64,000 bases of DNA from Acinetobacter sp. ASP199 (lineage in GTDB: Bacteria; Pseudomonadota; Gammaproteobacteria; Pseudomonadales; Moraxellaceae), in assembly GCF_022700675.1 (NCBI RefSeq), contig NZ_CP062182.1, positions 2,294,001 through 2,358,000 on the forward strand, in the 5' to 3' direction. Below are positions 17,940 to 26,458 of this stretch, piece after piece. Position 1 is the stretch's first letter. Each line of letters starts with the position of its first letter. Both the position numbers and the translations under genes were made by a program. The notes beneath the pieces are model-generated. The model saw only the letters and a list, made by a program, of their open reading frames with translations, made no database searches and was not told the DNA's origin.

Positions 17940-19223
17940 TTAAAAAATACGGGACTGATCTTTTTGAGCTTTTGGTAATTTTGCAGCAATCTTTTCTGCA
18001 ATTGCCATGTAGCTATCTGCTGCTTCGTCCCCTGCAATCACGGAAGGTTTCCCTGCATCGGCATTTTCACGAATCACAGCGTTTAAAGGCAGACGGCCGA
18101 GTAGTGGAATATTGTACTGTTCTGACAATTTATCGCCACCACCTGTACCAAAAATCTGTTCCTCAAAACCGCAATTTGAACAGATATGGGTCGACATATT
18201 TTCAACTACACCCATGACTGGAATCTGCACCCGGTTAAACAGTTCAATCCCTTTGGTAGCATCCAGCAATGCCACATTTTGTGGCGTTGTCACAATTACT
18301 GCGCCTGTTACCGGAATACGCTGTGCCAAGGTCAACTGGATATCGCCCGTGCCAGGCGGCATGTCGATCATCAATACATCCAGATCTGGCCAAAGGGTCT
18401 GATTAAACAATTGCATCAATGCGCCTGTAGCTTTTGGACCACGCCAAGCCACCGGTGTATTGTGATCACCGGTTAAATGACCAATTGACAGCACTGCCAG
18501 GCCATAGGCATCTAATGGTACAAAGTGTTCAGCTTCAATCATTGGCGTTTTACCGGCATTGCCAAGCATGGTTGGAATACTTGGTCCATAAATATCCGCA
18601 TCCAGCACACCCACTTTTAAGCCAAGTTTTTGCAAAGCCAAAGCCAGGTTCACCGTGGTGGTTGATTTACCCACACCACCCTTACCAGAAGACACTAAAA
18701 TCACATTTTGAATACGTGGATGCTTCGGTACATCACGCTGTTGCGGTGCAGCTTTTTGAATCGGTGCTTCTTCTTGTTGAGGTTGATAATTTTCATTCGC
18801 TTGCTTGACAGCATTAGCGCTTGCAGATGCATCTACCACTGGTGGCAGATTTGATTTTGGAGCCGCTGTGGTTTTCGGCTGACTAGAGCAGCTTTCACCT
18901 TCGGCATGATGATGTCCGCAACCGCCCTCTTTTTTATGACCCGTTTTTTGCTGGATCACATGCATATTGAGTTCTTTGATGCCACATTTTTCCAGTGCAT
19001 CAGCCAGTTCATCATGAATCTGTTGTAACTGCTCTTTTTCTTCAGGATAGGTATTAATGGTGATTTGAAGAATCTCGCCTTGTACATTGACCTGAGTAAT
19101 ACGATCCTTCAAGGCATTGCTAGAATTTGGCAAGATATAGTTTTGCAGTACGTTCTGCACAGCTTCTTCGTTCACCTCCCTGGAAGGCGAAAAAACCGAT
19201 TTAAGCGAAGAAAGCCACGACAT
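17940..19223 (-). CDS. mrp: Mrp/ApbC-type iron-sulfur cluster carrier ATPase
   Basis: 427 residues, longer than the roughly 370-residue E. coli protein. The N-terminal 90 residues are a MIP18/DUF59-like domain. Next is a low-complexity linker with a His/Cys motif, GCGHHHAEGESC (about residues 110-121). The P-loop ATPase carries the deviant Walker A SSGKGGVGKST (about 177-187), DADIYGPSIPT, and the cluster-binding CXXC in HICSNCGF (about 345-352). The protein assembles or carries Fe-S clusters to client enzymes, such as the complex I encoded here. The metal-binding-looking linker is the unusual part. Confidence 0.93.
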   Translation of the reverse strand: MSWLSSLKSVFSPSREVNEEAVQNVLQNYILPNSSNALKDRITQVNVQGEILQITINTYPEEKEQLQQIHDELADALEKCGIKELNMHVIQQKTGHKKEGGCGHHHAEGESCSSQPKTTAAPKSNLPPVVDASASANAVKQANENYQPQQEEAPIQKAAPQQRDVPKHPRIQNVILVSSGKGGVGKSTTTVNLALALQKLGLKVGVLDADIYGPSIPTMLGNAGKTPMIEAEHFVPLDAYGLAVLSIGHLTGDHNTPVAWRGPKATGALMQLFNQTLWPDLDVLMIDMPPGTGDIQLTLAQRIPVTGAVIVTTPQNVALLDATKGIELFNRVQIPVMGVVENMSTHICSNCGFEEQIFGTGGGDKLSEQYNIPLLGRLPLNAVIRENADAGKPSVIAGDEAADSYMAIAEKIAAKLPKAQKDQSRIF

Positions 19224-19427
19224 AGGTTACTCCAAAAATGTAGGTCGACATCTAAATAACTTAGTTTAACGGGGTTTTCACTTAAGGTTAAGCACTCTAA
19301 CCAATAAGATGAGGGAGATATTTCAATTTCCAACTATTTTACTTGGTTTTGTCAATTCGTGACGAATAGAAATAATGAAAAGTGAAGAAGAATAGGAAAT
19401 AAAACATTTTTTAATTTGAGAACAATT
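19224..19427. other. Intergenic region between mrp and the MITE
   Basis: About 200 bp upstream of mrp. It is AT-rich, should include the mrp promoter, and shows no ORF with a ribosome-binding site. Confidence 0.35.
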
Positions 19428-19614
19428 AGGGTTCTTTCATAAATCATTTTTGAATCAGTGAAAAGGAAATTCCCTTTCCTTGGAGGAGAGGTTATTTCTA
19501 AGAAATTCCCTCATCCTCTTGCGAAGTAACACTTCTCATCCCAGAGGGAGAAGGAACTTTCAATATCTATTTAAATGAATATAACGATCATTTTTTGATT
19601 TATGAAAGAGATCT
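19428..19614. mobile_element. MITE with IS5-like ends (copy A, 187 bp)
   Basis: The left end AGGGTTCTTTCATAAATCA (19428-19446) and the inverted right end AGATCTCTTTCATAAATCA (read inward from 19614) each match the left end of the IS at 16930 at 17 of 19 positions. The element is flanked by ATT at 19425-19427 and 19615-19617, the same 3-bp duplication as the IS. It encodes no protein. The interior holds GC-rich hairpin modules, including GAAGT/ACTTC and a block reading CCCAGAGGGAGAAGGAAC, which recur elsewhere in the window. It lies in the gap upstream of mrp. Confidence 0.85.
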
Positions 19615-19692
19615 ATTATTTTTATAATCAAAGGCTGATTAGATTCAGCCACCTCAACCCTGCTATGGTTGAAGTGGCAATGCGATCACAGC

Positions 19693-20442
19693 TTATTTAT
19701 GATTTTTATTATGTTCAGACTTGTCTTGCTGATCCTTAGTGTTTTTAGCTTGATCTTGTTTAGACTGGTCTGCATCAGATTCTGAATCTTTATCTTTGGC
19801 AGCCTCTTTCTTATCCGAAGCATTCTCCTTAGAGCTGTCATCTTTAGAATCCTGATCCTTAGATGAATTCTCTTTCATTTTAGTCATTGTATCGGTGGCC
19901 ATCTGTTTCAGTTCAGCCAGTTTGACAGAAGCCTCATTCACCAACTCAGTAATTTTCTGTTTAGTATCATCAAACTTATGCAGGGCTTCATCTTTAAGAT
20001 GAGTCATACGATCCTGCTGATCTTGACCATTGCCATGTTGCTGATCTGATTTTCCCTCTTTATGCGCAGCCTGTTTGGTATCATCTGCTCCATCATTCTG
20101 CTTGGCTTCAGATTTACCATTTTTGAGTTCGTTCAGAATCTTTTCACCTTTCTGCAATAGCTCTTCACCAATGGCAATGGCCTTGGCTTTTAAGTCATCC
20201 ATTTTGGTCGTTTCATTTTTTTTATCTGACTGCTCATTCTCTGAATCTTTAGCACTTTGCTTATCTGATTTCTCATCCGTACCATTCTTCTGTGCCTCTA
20301 GTACGTCCTGATGTTCATGTTTGTGCTGTCTATCAATCTCATTCTGCTTTTGCTCTTTTTCAATTTGATCATGCACTTCACGTGCATGTTGTTCTTTATC
20401 TTGGTTCTGCTTAGAAGTACTTGTCTGGTTATTCTGAGTCAT
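19693..20442 (-). CDS. Highly hydrophilic, disordered protein (hydrophilin/LEA-like)
   Basis: 249 residues from the ATG at 20442, which follows a strong AGGAGGG site; an earlier in-frame Met would add a sequence unlike the rest. The chain is dominated by K, D, E, Q, S and N, has no cysteine or tryptophan and no membrane segment or signal peptide. Two amphipathic, coiled-coil-prone stretches lie in the middle (around MDDLKAKAIAIGEELLQKG and FDDTKQKITELVNEASVKL); both ends look disordered. This composition resembles LEA proteins and hydrophilins. Hydrophilins such as DtpA support desiccation tolerance in A. baumannii. The resemblance is compositional, so function is inference. Confidence 0.65.
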   Translation of the reverse strand: MTQNNQTSTSKQNQDKEQHAREVHDQIEKEQKQNEIDRQHKHEHQDVLEAQKNGTDEKSDKQSAKDSENEQSDKKNETTKMDDLKAKAIAIGEELLQKGEKILNELKNGKSEAKQNDGADDTKQAAHKEGKSDQQHGNGQDQQDRMTHLKDEALHKFDDTKQKITELVNEASVKLAELKQMATDTMTKMKENSSKDQDSKDDSSKENASDKKEAAKDKDSESDADQSKQDQAKNTKDQQDKSEHNKNHK

Positions 20443-20826
20443 GAGTACCCTCCTGAGGTAAGTCATATAAATCATCAGACAATTTTTTAGCATAAAGCAG
20501 TCAATGAATCGGGCGAAGTAAGCAAACTGCAACAAAGCCTGTACATGTTGTTGCTGATCATTGCATCAGATAGCACAAAGCGCACGATCTCAAACTTTCC
20601 TCACTGCCAACTGGATGAGATCGTGCTGTGTATTTTGAACATTCTGTTTCTCTTATTCTTTGTAGCATCGTTGAGTACTTTACTGTCATCCTGACAATGC
20701 ATTTCCTTTAGCTTGCCTATTCAAATGCTGGGATTGCCTGATTTCCCAAGCTAAAGGATGCTTATGATCAATCTACATTAAACGTTTAAAGAATGATTAA
20801 AACTACAGGTATCCAGAGCTCTTAGC
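20443..20826. other. Structured 384-bp intergenic region with long inverted repeats
   Basis: No ORF with support. There are two perfect 11-bp inverted repeats. GCACGATCTCA at 20582-20592 pairs with TGAGATCGTGC at 20616-20626. CCTTTAGCTTG at 20705-20715 pairs with CAAGCTAAAGG at 20747-20757. Between them is TGTCA-TCC-TGACA near 20688-20700. None is followed by a clear T tract, so they do not look like simple terminators. The gap also holds the promoter of the hydrophilic protein and the 3' end of the HEPN-like gene. Confidence 0.5.
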
Positions 20827-21630
20827 TTAAGCACGCACAGTACTCATAAAGCTCAATACCGAGAACAACCAGATAAACAGGATAAAACTACGCGCTTGAG
20901 TGAAATGCACTACATCTGTGCCATGCAGAATGTTATGCCGTGTTGCTGTCACATTCGAGCTGGAATCCATCTTATAGGCAGCCAGTTCAGCAAAGTATGG
21001 GTTTAGGTCAATCGCGATTTTAGATTTATGCCACAGGCTCTTAATTTCATTGCCTTTTAGACCAGGAACGATTTTATAGACATCGACAAACTTGGTGCCA
21101 TTTTGTTTTAAGAAGCCTTGTTGAATCAGCACATCGGTCAACAAACCTTCAAGCTGTGCATACAGCAACGGTACACAACCTGCATAACAGCCCAATTTAT
21201 ACATTTTAAAGGCTTCAACAATCACCGGACGGCGTAAGACTTTATGGGCTTCATCGATCTGCATGGCATCAAAAGCAGTCAGTACATCTTTTTGGAAATC
21301 TTCGCTATTGATGACATCGAGTAAGTTAAAGGCTTTGACATCTTCATAACGATGAATCTGTTGCCAAAAGTGCATCAGGTTTAAAGCGTCATTGGCAACT
21401 TTCGAGCCGACAGGCTGATCCAGCTGATCTGCCCAAACATTAAAATACTCATCTTGCTGTGCCAGATCACGCAAAGTCTCGATTAAAAAAGTATGTTCGC
21501 CTTGGGAGATTTGATCTAAATAGCTTTGTGCATCCTCGAGGATACGTTTGCCCAAAGTCTGCTGTTTGATATTCGATTTAATCCGTCTGACTGGTTGATC
21601 ATCTTCAAAATCATCGTAATCGTCATACAT
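20827..21630 (-). CDS. HEPN-like protein with C-terminal hydrophobic segment
   Basis: 267 residues from the ATG at 21630; a TTG six codons upstream is an alternative. The N-terminus is acidic (MYDDYDDFEDDQP). The C-terminal half is helical. One helix reads PLLYAQLEGLLTDVL, followed about 80 residues later by RHNILHG at 231-237. This matches the R-x4-6-H signature of HEPN domains, which are often RNases or RNA-binding modules of toxin-antitoxin and phage-defence systems. The last 20 residues (SFILFIWLFSVLSFMSTV) form one probable membrane helix. No antitoxin-like partner is adjacent. The gene is divergent from metG. The HEPN call rests on motif and helix pattern only. Confidence 0.55.
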   Translation of the reverse strand: MYDDYDDFEDDQPVRRIKSNIKQQTLGKRILEDAQSYLDQISQGEHTFLIETLRDLAQQDEYFNVWADQLDQPVGSKVANDALNLMHFWQQIHRYEDVKAFNLLDVINSEDFQKDVLTAFDAMQIDEAHKVLRRPVIVEAFKMYKLGCYAGCVPLLYAQLEGLLTDVLIQQGFLKQNGTKFVDVYKIVPGLKGNEIKSLWHKSKIAIDLNPYFAELAAYKMDSSSNVTATRHNILHGTDVVHFTQARSFILFIWLFSVLSFMSTVRA

Positions 21631-21814
21631 GGTCAAGCACTCAAGCAAATGGCGGATAGGCTATTATCCCCGATAATCTTGCCACAAAGTAGCATTTGTT
21701 CGATGTGCAACTTTGTTATTGAAAAAGAATTCACCAAAAGCCTTATGCAAGTCTGGTCTATCTCATGTAAAATTATCGCCCATTGCATAAAATACGAATG
21801 AGAGAGTCATATCC

Positions 21815-23884
21815 GTGCGTAATATCTTAGTCACTAACGCCCTTCCATACGCCAATGGCCCGATCCATATGGGTCATTTACTGGGTTATATCCAAGCTGA
21901 TATTTGGGTACGTGCGATGCGTGCAATGGGTCATAACGTGACTTATGTCTGCGCGGATGATGCTCACGGTACAGCGATCATGCTTCGTGCTGAAGCAAAT
22001 GGAATTACGCCTGAACAGCAAATTGCCAACGTACAAAAAGAACATGAACGTGATTTTGCTGGCTTTAAAGTTGACTTCGACCACTACGATTCAACCAACA
22101 GTGCTGAAAACCAAGCGCGCGCTTCTGAGATTTATATCAAGAACCGTGAAGCAGGTAATATTGCTGTTCGCCCTGTTACGCAATTGTTCGACCCTGAAAA
22201 AGGCATGTTCCTGTCTGACCGTTTCATTAAAGGCACTTGCCCTAAATGTAAAGCGGAAGATCAATACGGCGACTCATGTGAAGTATGTGGTACGACTTAC
22301 AACGCAACTGAATTGTTAAATCCAAAATCAACCTTAAGCGGTGCGACACCGGTTGAGAAATCTTCAGATCACTACTTCTTTAAACTGCCTAACTTTGGTG
22401 AATACCTGCAAAAATGGACACGTGACCAAGGTCGTCTACCTGTGTCGATTGCCAATAAACTTGATGAATGGTTTGAAGCGGGTCTTTCTGATTGGGATAT
22501 TTCCCGTGATGCGCCATATTTTGGCTTTGAAATTCCTGATGCACCAAACAAATATTTCTACGTTTGGGTGGATGCGCCAATCGGCTATATGTCGAGTTTT
22601 GAAAACTACATCAAGACTAAACGTCCTGATTTAAGCTTTGATGATTACTGGAAAAAAGATTCGGAAAATGAAGTTTATCACTTCATTGGTAAAGATATCG
22701 TTTACTTCCACGCATTGTTCTGGCCGGCGATGCTTGAAGGTGCAAACTACCGCACGCCAACAAGCTTATTCGTAAATGGTTTCTTGACTGTAAATGGTCA
22801 GAAGATGTCGAAATCTCGTGGTACGTTCATTAAAGCGGAAACGTATTTAGAGCATTTAAACCCTGAATATTTACGTTACTACTTCGCGTCTAAACTTTCT
22901 GACAAAGTTGAAGATTCTGACTTGAATCTTGATGACTTCGTTCAAAAGGTTAACTCTGACCTTGTAGGTAAAGTAGTCAACATCGCAAGCCGTTGTGCGA
23001 AATTCATTAACACCAAGTTTGACAATAAATTGTCTGCAACATGTGCAGAGCCTGAATTGGTTCAAAGCTTTATTGATGCGGGTGATTCTATCGCACAGGC
23101 TTATGAAGCACGTGAATTCTCAACTGCAATCCGTGAAATCATGACGCTTGCAGATAAAGCCAACCAATATATCGACGAGAAAAAGCCTTGGGCTCTTGCG
23201 AAGATTGAAGGCGAAGAACAACAAGTTCATGATGTATGTTCTGTGGGCATTAACTTGTTCCGTCAATTGGCGGTTTACTTAAGCCCTGTCCTTCCTGTAC
23301 TTGCTGAACAAGTTCAAGCATTCTTACAGCTTGACAGCTTCAACTTTGAATCACGTAAGCAAATCTTAGTTGGTCATGAAATTGCGTTGTTCCAACCGTT
23401 GATGCAACGTGTTGATCCAAAAGCTGTGGCGGCAATGGTAGATGCATCTAAAGATTCTTTAGCTGCCCCTGCTGAAGCACCAAAAGAGGAAAAGAAAAAA
23501 GAGAAGAAAGCTGAGAAAAAGCCTGAACCTAAAGTAGGCGAAGCTACTCTTAACACGAGCAGTATTGGCATCGAAGACTTTATGAAAGTTGACCTACGTG
23601 TAGCTGAAGTTTTAGAAGCTGCAACGGTTGAAGGTTCTGACAAGCTTCTTCAATTGACGTTAAATGTCGGTGAAGCTGAACCACGTAACGTATTTAGCGG
23701 TATTCGTGAGTTCTATCAGCCTGAAGACCTTAAAGGTAAATTGGTGGTGATGGTAGCGAACCTTGCACCACGTAAGATGCGTTTTGGTATTTCTAACGGG
23801 ATGGTTTTAGCTGCGGGTAATGGCGACGGCGTTTGGGTAATTTCACCTGAATCTGGTGCTAAACCGGGTGATAAAGTATCTTAA
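21815..23884 (+). CDS. metG: Methionyl-tRNA synthetase
   Basis: 689 residues from a GTG at 21815 (product [15 protein letters not shown]). The class I HIGH-type motif is PIHMGH near residues 16-21. The zinc-binding insert [18 protein letters not shown] lies at about 142-159, and KMSKS near 329-333 completes the active site. A lysine/proline-rich linker (about 555-575) leads to a C-terminal tRNA-binding OB domain (about 588-689) that promotes dimerisation. The cytoplasmic enzyme charges both initiator and elongator tRNAMet. It has its own terminator, and its promoter lies in the divergent gap shared with the HEPN-like gene. Confidence 0.97.
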   Translation: MRNILVTNALPYANGPIHMGHLLGYIQADIWVRAMRAMGHNVTYVCADDAHGTAIMLRAEANGITPEQQIANVQKEHERDFAGFKVDFDHYDSTNSAENQARASEIYIKNREAGNIAVRPVTQLFDPEKGMFLSDRFIKGTCPKCKAEDQYGDSCEVCGTTYNATELLNPKSTLSGATPVEKSSDHYFFKLPNFGEYLQKWTRDQGRLPVSIANKLDEWFEAGLSDWDISRDAPYFGFEIPDAPNKYFYVWVDAPIGYMSSFENYIKTKRPDLSFDDYWKKDSENEVYHFIGKDIVYFHALFWPAMLEGANYRTPTSLFVNGFLTVNGQKMSKSRGTFIKAETYLEHLNPEYLRYYFASKLSDKVEDSDLNLDDFVQKVNSDLVGKVVNIASRCAKFINTKFDNKLSATCAEPELVQSFIDAGDSIAQAYEAREFSTAIREIMTLADKANQYIDEKKPWALAKIEGEEQQVHDVCSVGINLFRQLAVYLSPVLPVLAEQVQAFLQLDSFNFESRKQILVGHEIALFQPLMQRVDPKAVAAMVDASKDSLAAPAEAPKEEKKKEKKAEKKPEPKVGEATLNTSSIGIEDFMKVDLRVAEVLEAATVEGSDKLLQLTLNVGEAEPRNVFSGIREFYQPEDLKGKLVVMVANLAPRKMRFGISNGMVLAAGNGDGVWVISPESGAKPGDKVS

Positions 23885-23902
23885 TTTTTAGATTAAGATG
23901 AG

Positions 23903-23932
23903 AAAAAGCCTCTATATTGTAGGGGCTTTTTA
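23903..23932 (+). terminator. Terminator of metG
   Basis: The stem AAAAAGCCTCTA / TAGGGGCTTTTT around a short loop, with a T tract, 18 bp after the stop. It is nearly identical to the terminator at 24395-24426. Confidence 0.85.
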
Positions 23933-24023
23933 ATGCCATTTATAAAATTTATTTTCTTGTTTTTAAAAAATATGTCGATAAAATCAAAGCACTTTTTATT
24001 TCTTATAACTATTCGGGGTAAGC

Positions 24024-24380
24024 ATGAAAAAATTACTAGTTTCAGTTCTAGCGATGTCAACAATTGCATTTACAGGCTGTTCAGTTCGTATGGCAGATAT
24101 GACTGTAGCTTCTACAAAAAACTATAACTTGAATTCAAACCAATTTGTTAAAGGTGAGCGCGTTACAGGTGAGGATAAAGTACCTGTAGTTTTATTCCCA
24201 TTAGGTATTCCTAACTTCAAAACAGCGGTAGATCGTGCAATTGAGAAAGATCGTTGTGCTGTGGCTTTGTCTGATGTTGTCATTACTCAACTGAATCAAG
24301 CATTTATTGTGGGTCAGATCGGTTACCGTGTGGAAGGTACTCAAGTTATTGACCGTTCACAGCCAGAATGTAAAAAATAA
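24024..24380 (+). CDS. Small lipoprotein
   Basis: 118 residues. A type II signal peptide ends in IAFTGC, giving a lipidated cysteine at position 19. The mature part is short and globular-looking (VPVVLFPLGIPNFKTAVDRAIEK), with two further cysteines (DRCAVAL and PECKK) that could form a disulfide. The ATG at 24024 has GGGG upstream. It is a stand-alone gene between two nearly identical terminators. I do not recognise the family; envelope localisation is the only safe statement. Confidence 0.75.
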   Translation: MKKLLVSVLAMSTIAFTGCSVRMADMTVASTKNYNLNSNQFVKGERVTGEDKVPVVLFPLGIPNFKTAVDRAIEKDRCAVALSDVVITQLNQAFIVGQIGYRVEGTQVIDRSQPECKK

Positions 24381-24394
24381 AATTGTTATATTTT

Positions 24395-24426
24395 AAAAAG
24401 CCTCTACCGATGTAGGGGCTTTTTTA
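24395..24426 (+). terminator. Terminator of the small lipoprotein gene
   Basis: The stem AAAAGCCTCTAC / GTAGGGGCTTTT with a T tract, 15 bp after the stop. Confidence 0.85.
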
Positions 24427-24442
24427 TGCCTTCTAGTTTTAG

Positions 24443-24631
24443 CCCTCATCCTAACCTTTTCCCAGAGGGAGAAGGAGCATTCATTACTAAATTAATTTGT
24501 GTGTAGTTCCCTATCCTTTTAGGAGAGGATTAGGGAGAGGTTTTATTGAATCATTGCCCCACTTTAAAATTACGAAAATAACTTCCATTGCGAATGCTTC
24601 TCATCTCCCAAAGGGAGAAGGAGCATTCAAC
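24443..24631. repeat. Intergenic hairpin repeat cluster (GGGAGAAGGAGC family)
   Basis: Two copies of a block reading CCCAGAGGGAGAAGGAGC, or with CAAAG instead of CAGAG, each followed by ATTCA, lie about 150 bp apart. An inverted related block (CCTTTTAGGAGAGGATTAGGGAG) lies between them. CCCTCATCCTAACC opens the cluster. The same modules form the interior of the MITEs at 19428 and 29407, but here no IS-like end is visible. The cluster occupies the whole gap between the lipoprotein gene and the damaged hydrolase gene. Confidence 0.7.
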
Positions 24632-24697
24632 TAGCTTTAAATTTTCGCGATAAATATGATAAAAAAGAAGCAAACCTTTAAAACCTAAAAGAAATTT

Positions 24698-25665
24698 ATG
24701 AAAACTTCAAAACCCTTATTCTTTATATTTGCTCTAAGCACCACAACCCTAGCTACCCAAGCTATTGAACCCATCATCACCCAACAAAAACAAGTCGCAG
24801 GCTATTACCACCATCAAATTGATAATACCAAATCACTGCCCTACTTGATGGCACAAACTATCTCAATCCATCTATGTTTAAAGGCTTAAGTGATAGTGAA
24901 AAAACTGACATCTTAAAAAAATACGCTGCGGTGAATGACAAAGGCATCCAAACCTCAGTCAACGCCTTTCTCATTAATACAGGTAAGCAACTGCTTATGG
25001 TCAACAGCGGTGCTGCAAGCTGCTTTGGCGCACACTTAGGTTCAATCTATAACAACCTCAAAGCCTCAGGTTATCCGCCTGAGCAAGTGAATGGTATTTT
25101 CCTGACACATCTACACCCTGACCATGTCTGTGGCATTTCTAACAAGGGTGTGGCCAATTATCCAAATGCAACGCTGCATATTTCAAAAACGGAATATGAC
25201 TATTGGCTGAGTCCAAATACCGTAAAAAAACTGCCAAAAGACAAACAAGCAGGATTTTTAGGTACCGTTCAAAAGATTAAAGCCGCACTTGCACCCTATG
25301 AAAAAGCTAAAAAAGTTAAAGTCTTTTCAGATAAATCTTTAGCATTTGGTGGCGTCGAATTTAAGCCTTCGTTTGGTCATACCCCGGGACATTACAGCTT
25401 TAAATTGAAGTCAGATGGTCAGGAAGTCGTGTTTATTGGTGACATTGTGCATTCACATACCTTGCAGTTTGATAAACCTGAAACCGCCATTGAATTTGAC
25501 ATCGACCCGAAAGCTGCGGTGGAAACTCGCTTAAAGCACTTTGCTGAATATGCCAAAGAAGGACAACTGATTGCGGCACCGCATTTACCTTTCCCAGGGA
25601 TCGGACATATCTATTCTCAGAATGGAAATAGCTATCAATGGATTCCAGTGCATTTTAAAGACTAA
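24698..25665 (+). pseudogene. Metallo-beta-lactamase-fold hydrolase, frameshifted
   Basis: The reading frame from 24698 encodes a signal peptide (MKTSKPLFFIFALSTTTLATQA) and then breaks after IDNTK. The rest continues in another frame from about 24833 to 25665. Restoring one A in the AAA run at 24830-24832 joins them smoothly (IDNTK-ITALLDGTNYLNPSMF), giving about 322 residues. The downstream part has the metal-binding THLHPDHVCGI motif, a later GHTPGHYSF and a final APHLPFPGIGH histidine region. Periplasmic MBL-fold hydrolases vary widely in substrate. Either this copy is inactive, or the missing A is a sequencing error. Confidence 0.85.
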
Positions 25666-25676
25666 ACGCAATGAAA

Positions 25677-25710
25677 GCCTTCTCCTTCTGGGAGAAGGTT
25701 TGGATGAGGG
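25677..25710. repeat. Intergenic hairpin repeat, single inverted copy
   Basis: CCTTCTCCTTCTGGGAGAAGG forms a tight hairpin and is followed by TTTGGATGAGGG, the reverse complement of the CCCTCATCC... block seen in the other repeats. It fills the space between two convergent genes and may serve as a bidirectional terminator. Confidence 0.65.
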
Positions 25711-25723
25711 AATAAGAGGTAGG

Positions 25724-26347
25724 TTATTTCATCCCAAAAATCAGCTTTAAACCGAGTACGGTCATGACTGCACCTGCAGCTCGGTCAAAGCCAGCTTTGA
25801 ATTTCAAATACACGCGACGTGGCTTTTCTGCAGACAATACAACAGCCACCAAAGAACACCAGCCTGCATCAATAAAGAAACACAGAATCGGTAAGACCAC
25901 GTAGTAATAGCTTGGAATTTCTTTAGGTAACAGGGCAGTAAAGATACTTGCCAACACAATTGCGATTTTAGGATTCGAAAGCTGTGTAATCAAACCCGTG
26001 GTAAATGCACGACGTAGTGACATTTGCGAAGTAGTATTTGTGTCAGATTCAATCGGTTCTTTGGCATGTTTAATAATTTTAAATGCCAACCAGAGTAAAT
26101 AGATACCACCACAGATTTTTAAAGCCAGATAGGCAGACGGCACAGCCAATAAAAATGCCTGTAAGCCGAGAACTGCGAGCAGGCCAAAAATAGCCGCACC
26201 TGTACCGGTACCTAGAGCGGTAAACAAGCCATGCTTACGCGAAATAGCAATTGAATTTTTTGCCACATAAATTGATGTCGGCCCAGGACTCATTGCACCT
26301 AACATTAATGCAAAGGCAATTGAGCCCAAAATCCAGAATGATTCCAC
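25724..26347 (-). CDS. LysE/RhtB-family amino-acid exporter
   Basis: 207 residues from a GTG at 26347; no in-frame ATG lies close. It has six hydrophobic segments, the loop signature SPGPTSIYVAKNS, and LSNPKIAIVLASIF between helices. It is predicted to export amino acids or related metabolites across the inner membrane. It converges with the hydrolase pseudogene across a repeat hairpin and is probably monocistronic. The substrate is unknown. Confidence 0.85.
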   Translation of the reverse strand: MESFWILGSIAFALMLGAMSPGPTSIYVAKNSIAISRKHGLFTALGTGTGAAIFGLLAVLGLQAFLLAVPSAYLALKICGGIYLLWLAFKIIKHAKEPIESDTNTTSQMSLRRAFTTGLITQLSNPKIAIVLASIFTALLPKEIPSYYYVVLPILCFFIDAGWCSLVAVVLSAEKPRRVYLKFKAGFDRAAGAVMTVLGLKLIFGMK

Positions 26348-26386
26348 AACACAACTCGGTTAAATTTTGATTGCGCTATTCTAAGC

Positions 26387-26414
26387 AAAATGCAGCACGA
26401 ATGCTGCATTTTTA
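26387..26414 (-). terminator. Terminator of the 59-residue lipoprotein gene
   Basis: The stem AAATGCAGCA / TGCTGCATTT around CGAA with flanking A/T tracts. It lies between the small lipoprotein gene and the exporter start, on the minus-strand route, and confirms that a transcript ends here. Confidence 0.75.
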
Positions 26415-26458
26415 TAGTACTAAATCTTAACTTTATCTAATAAATATTCAGTTTAAAC

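Noticed and set aside
23933..24127. A 64-codon plus-strand frame overlapping the start of the small lipoprotein gene
   Set aside because: It starts in the metG terminator tail, overlaps a better-supported lipoprotein in another frame and has no ribosome-binding site.
24443..24631. Recurring blocks considered as a possible CRISPR array
   Set aside because: Repeats are few, unevenly spaced, partly inverted and hairpin-forming, and the same blocks are scattered in other gaps; no cas gene is present.
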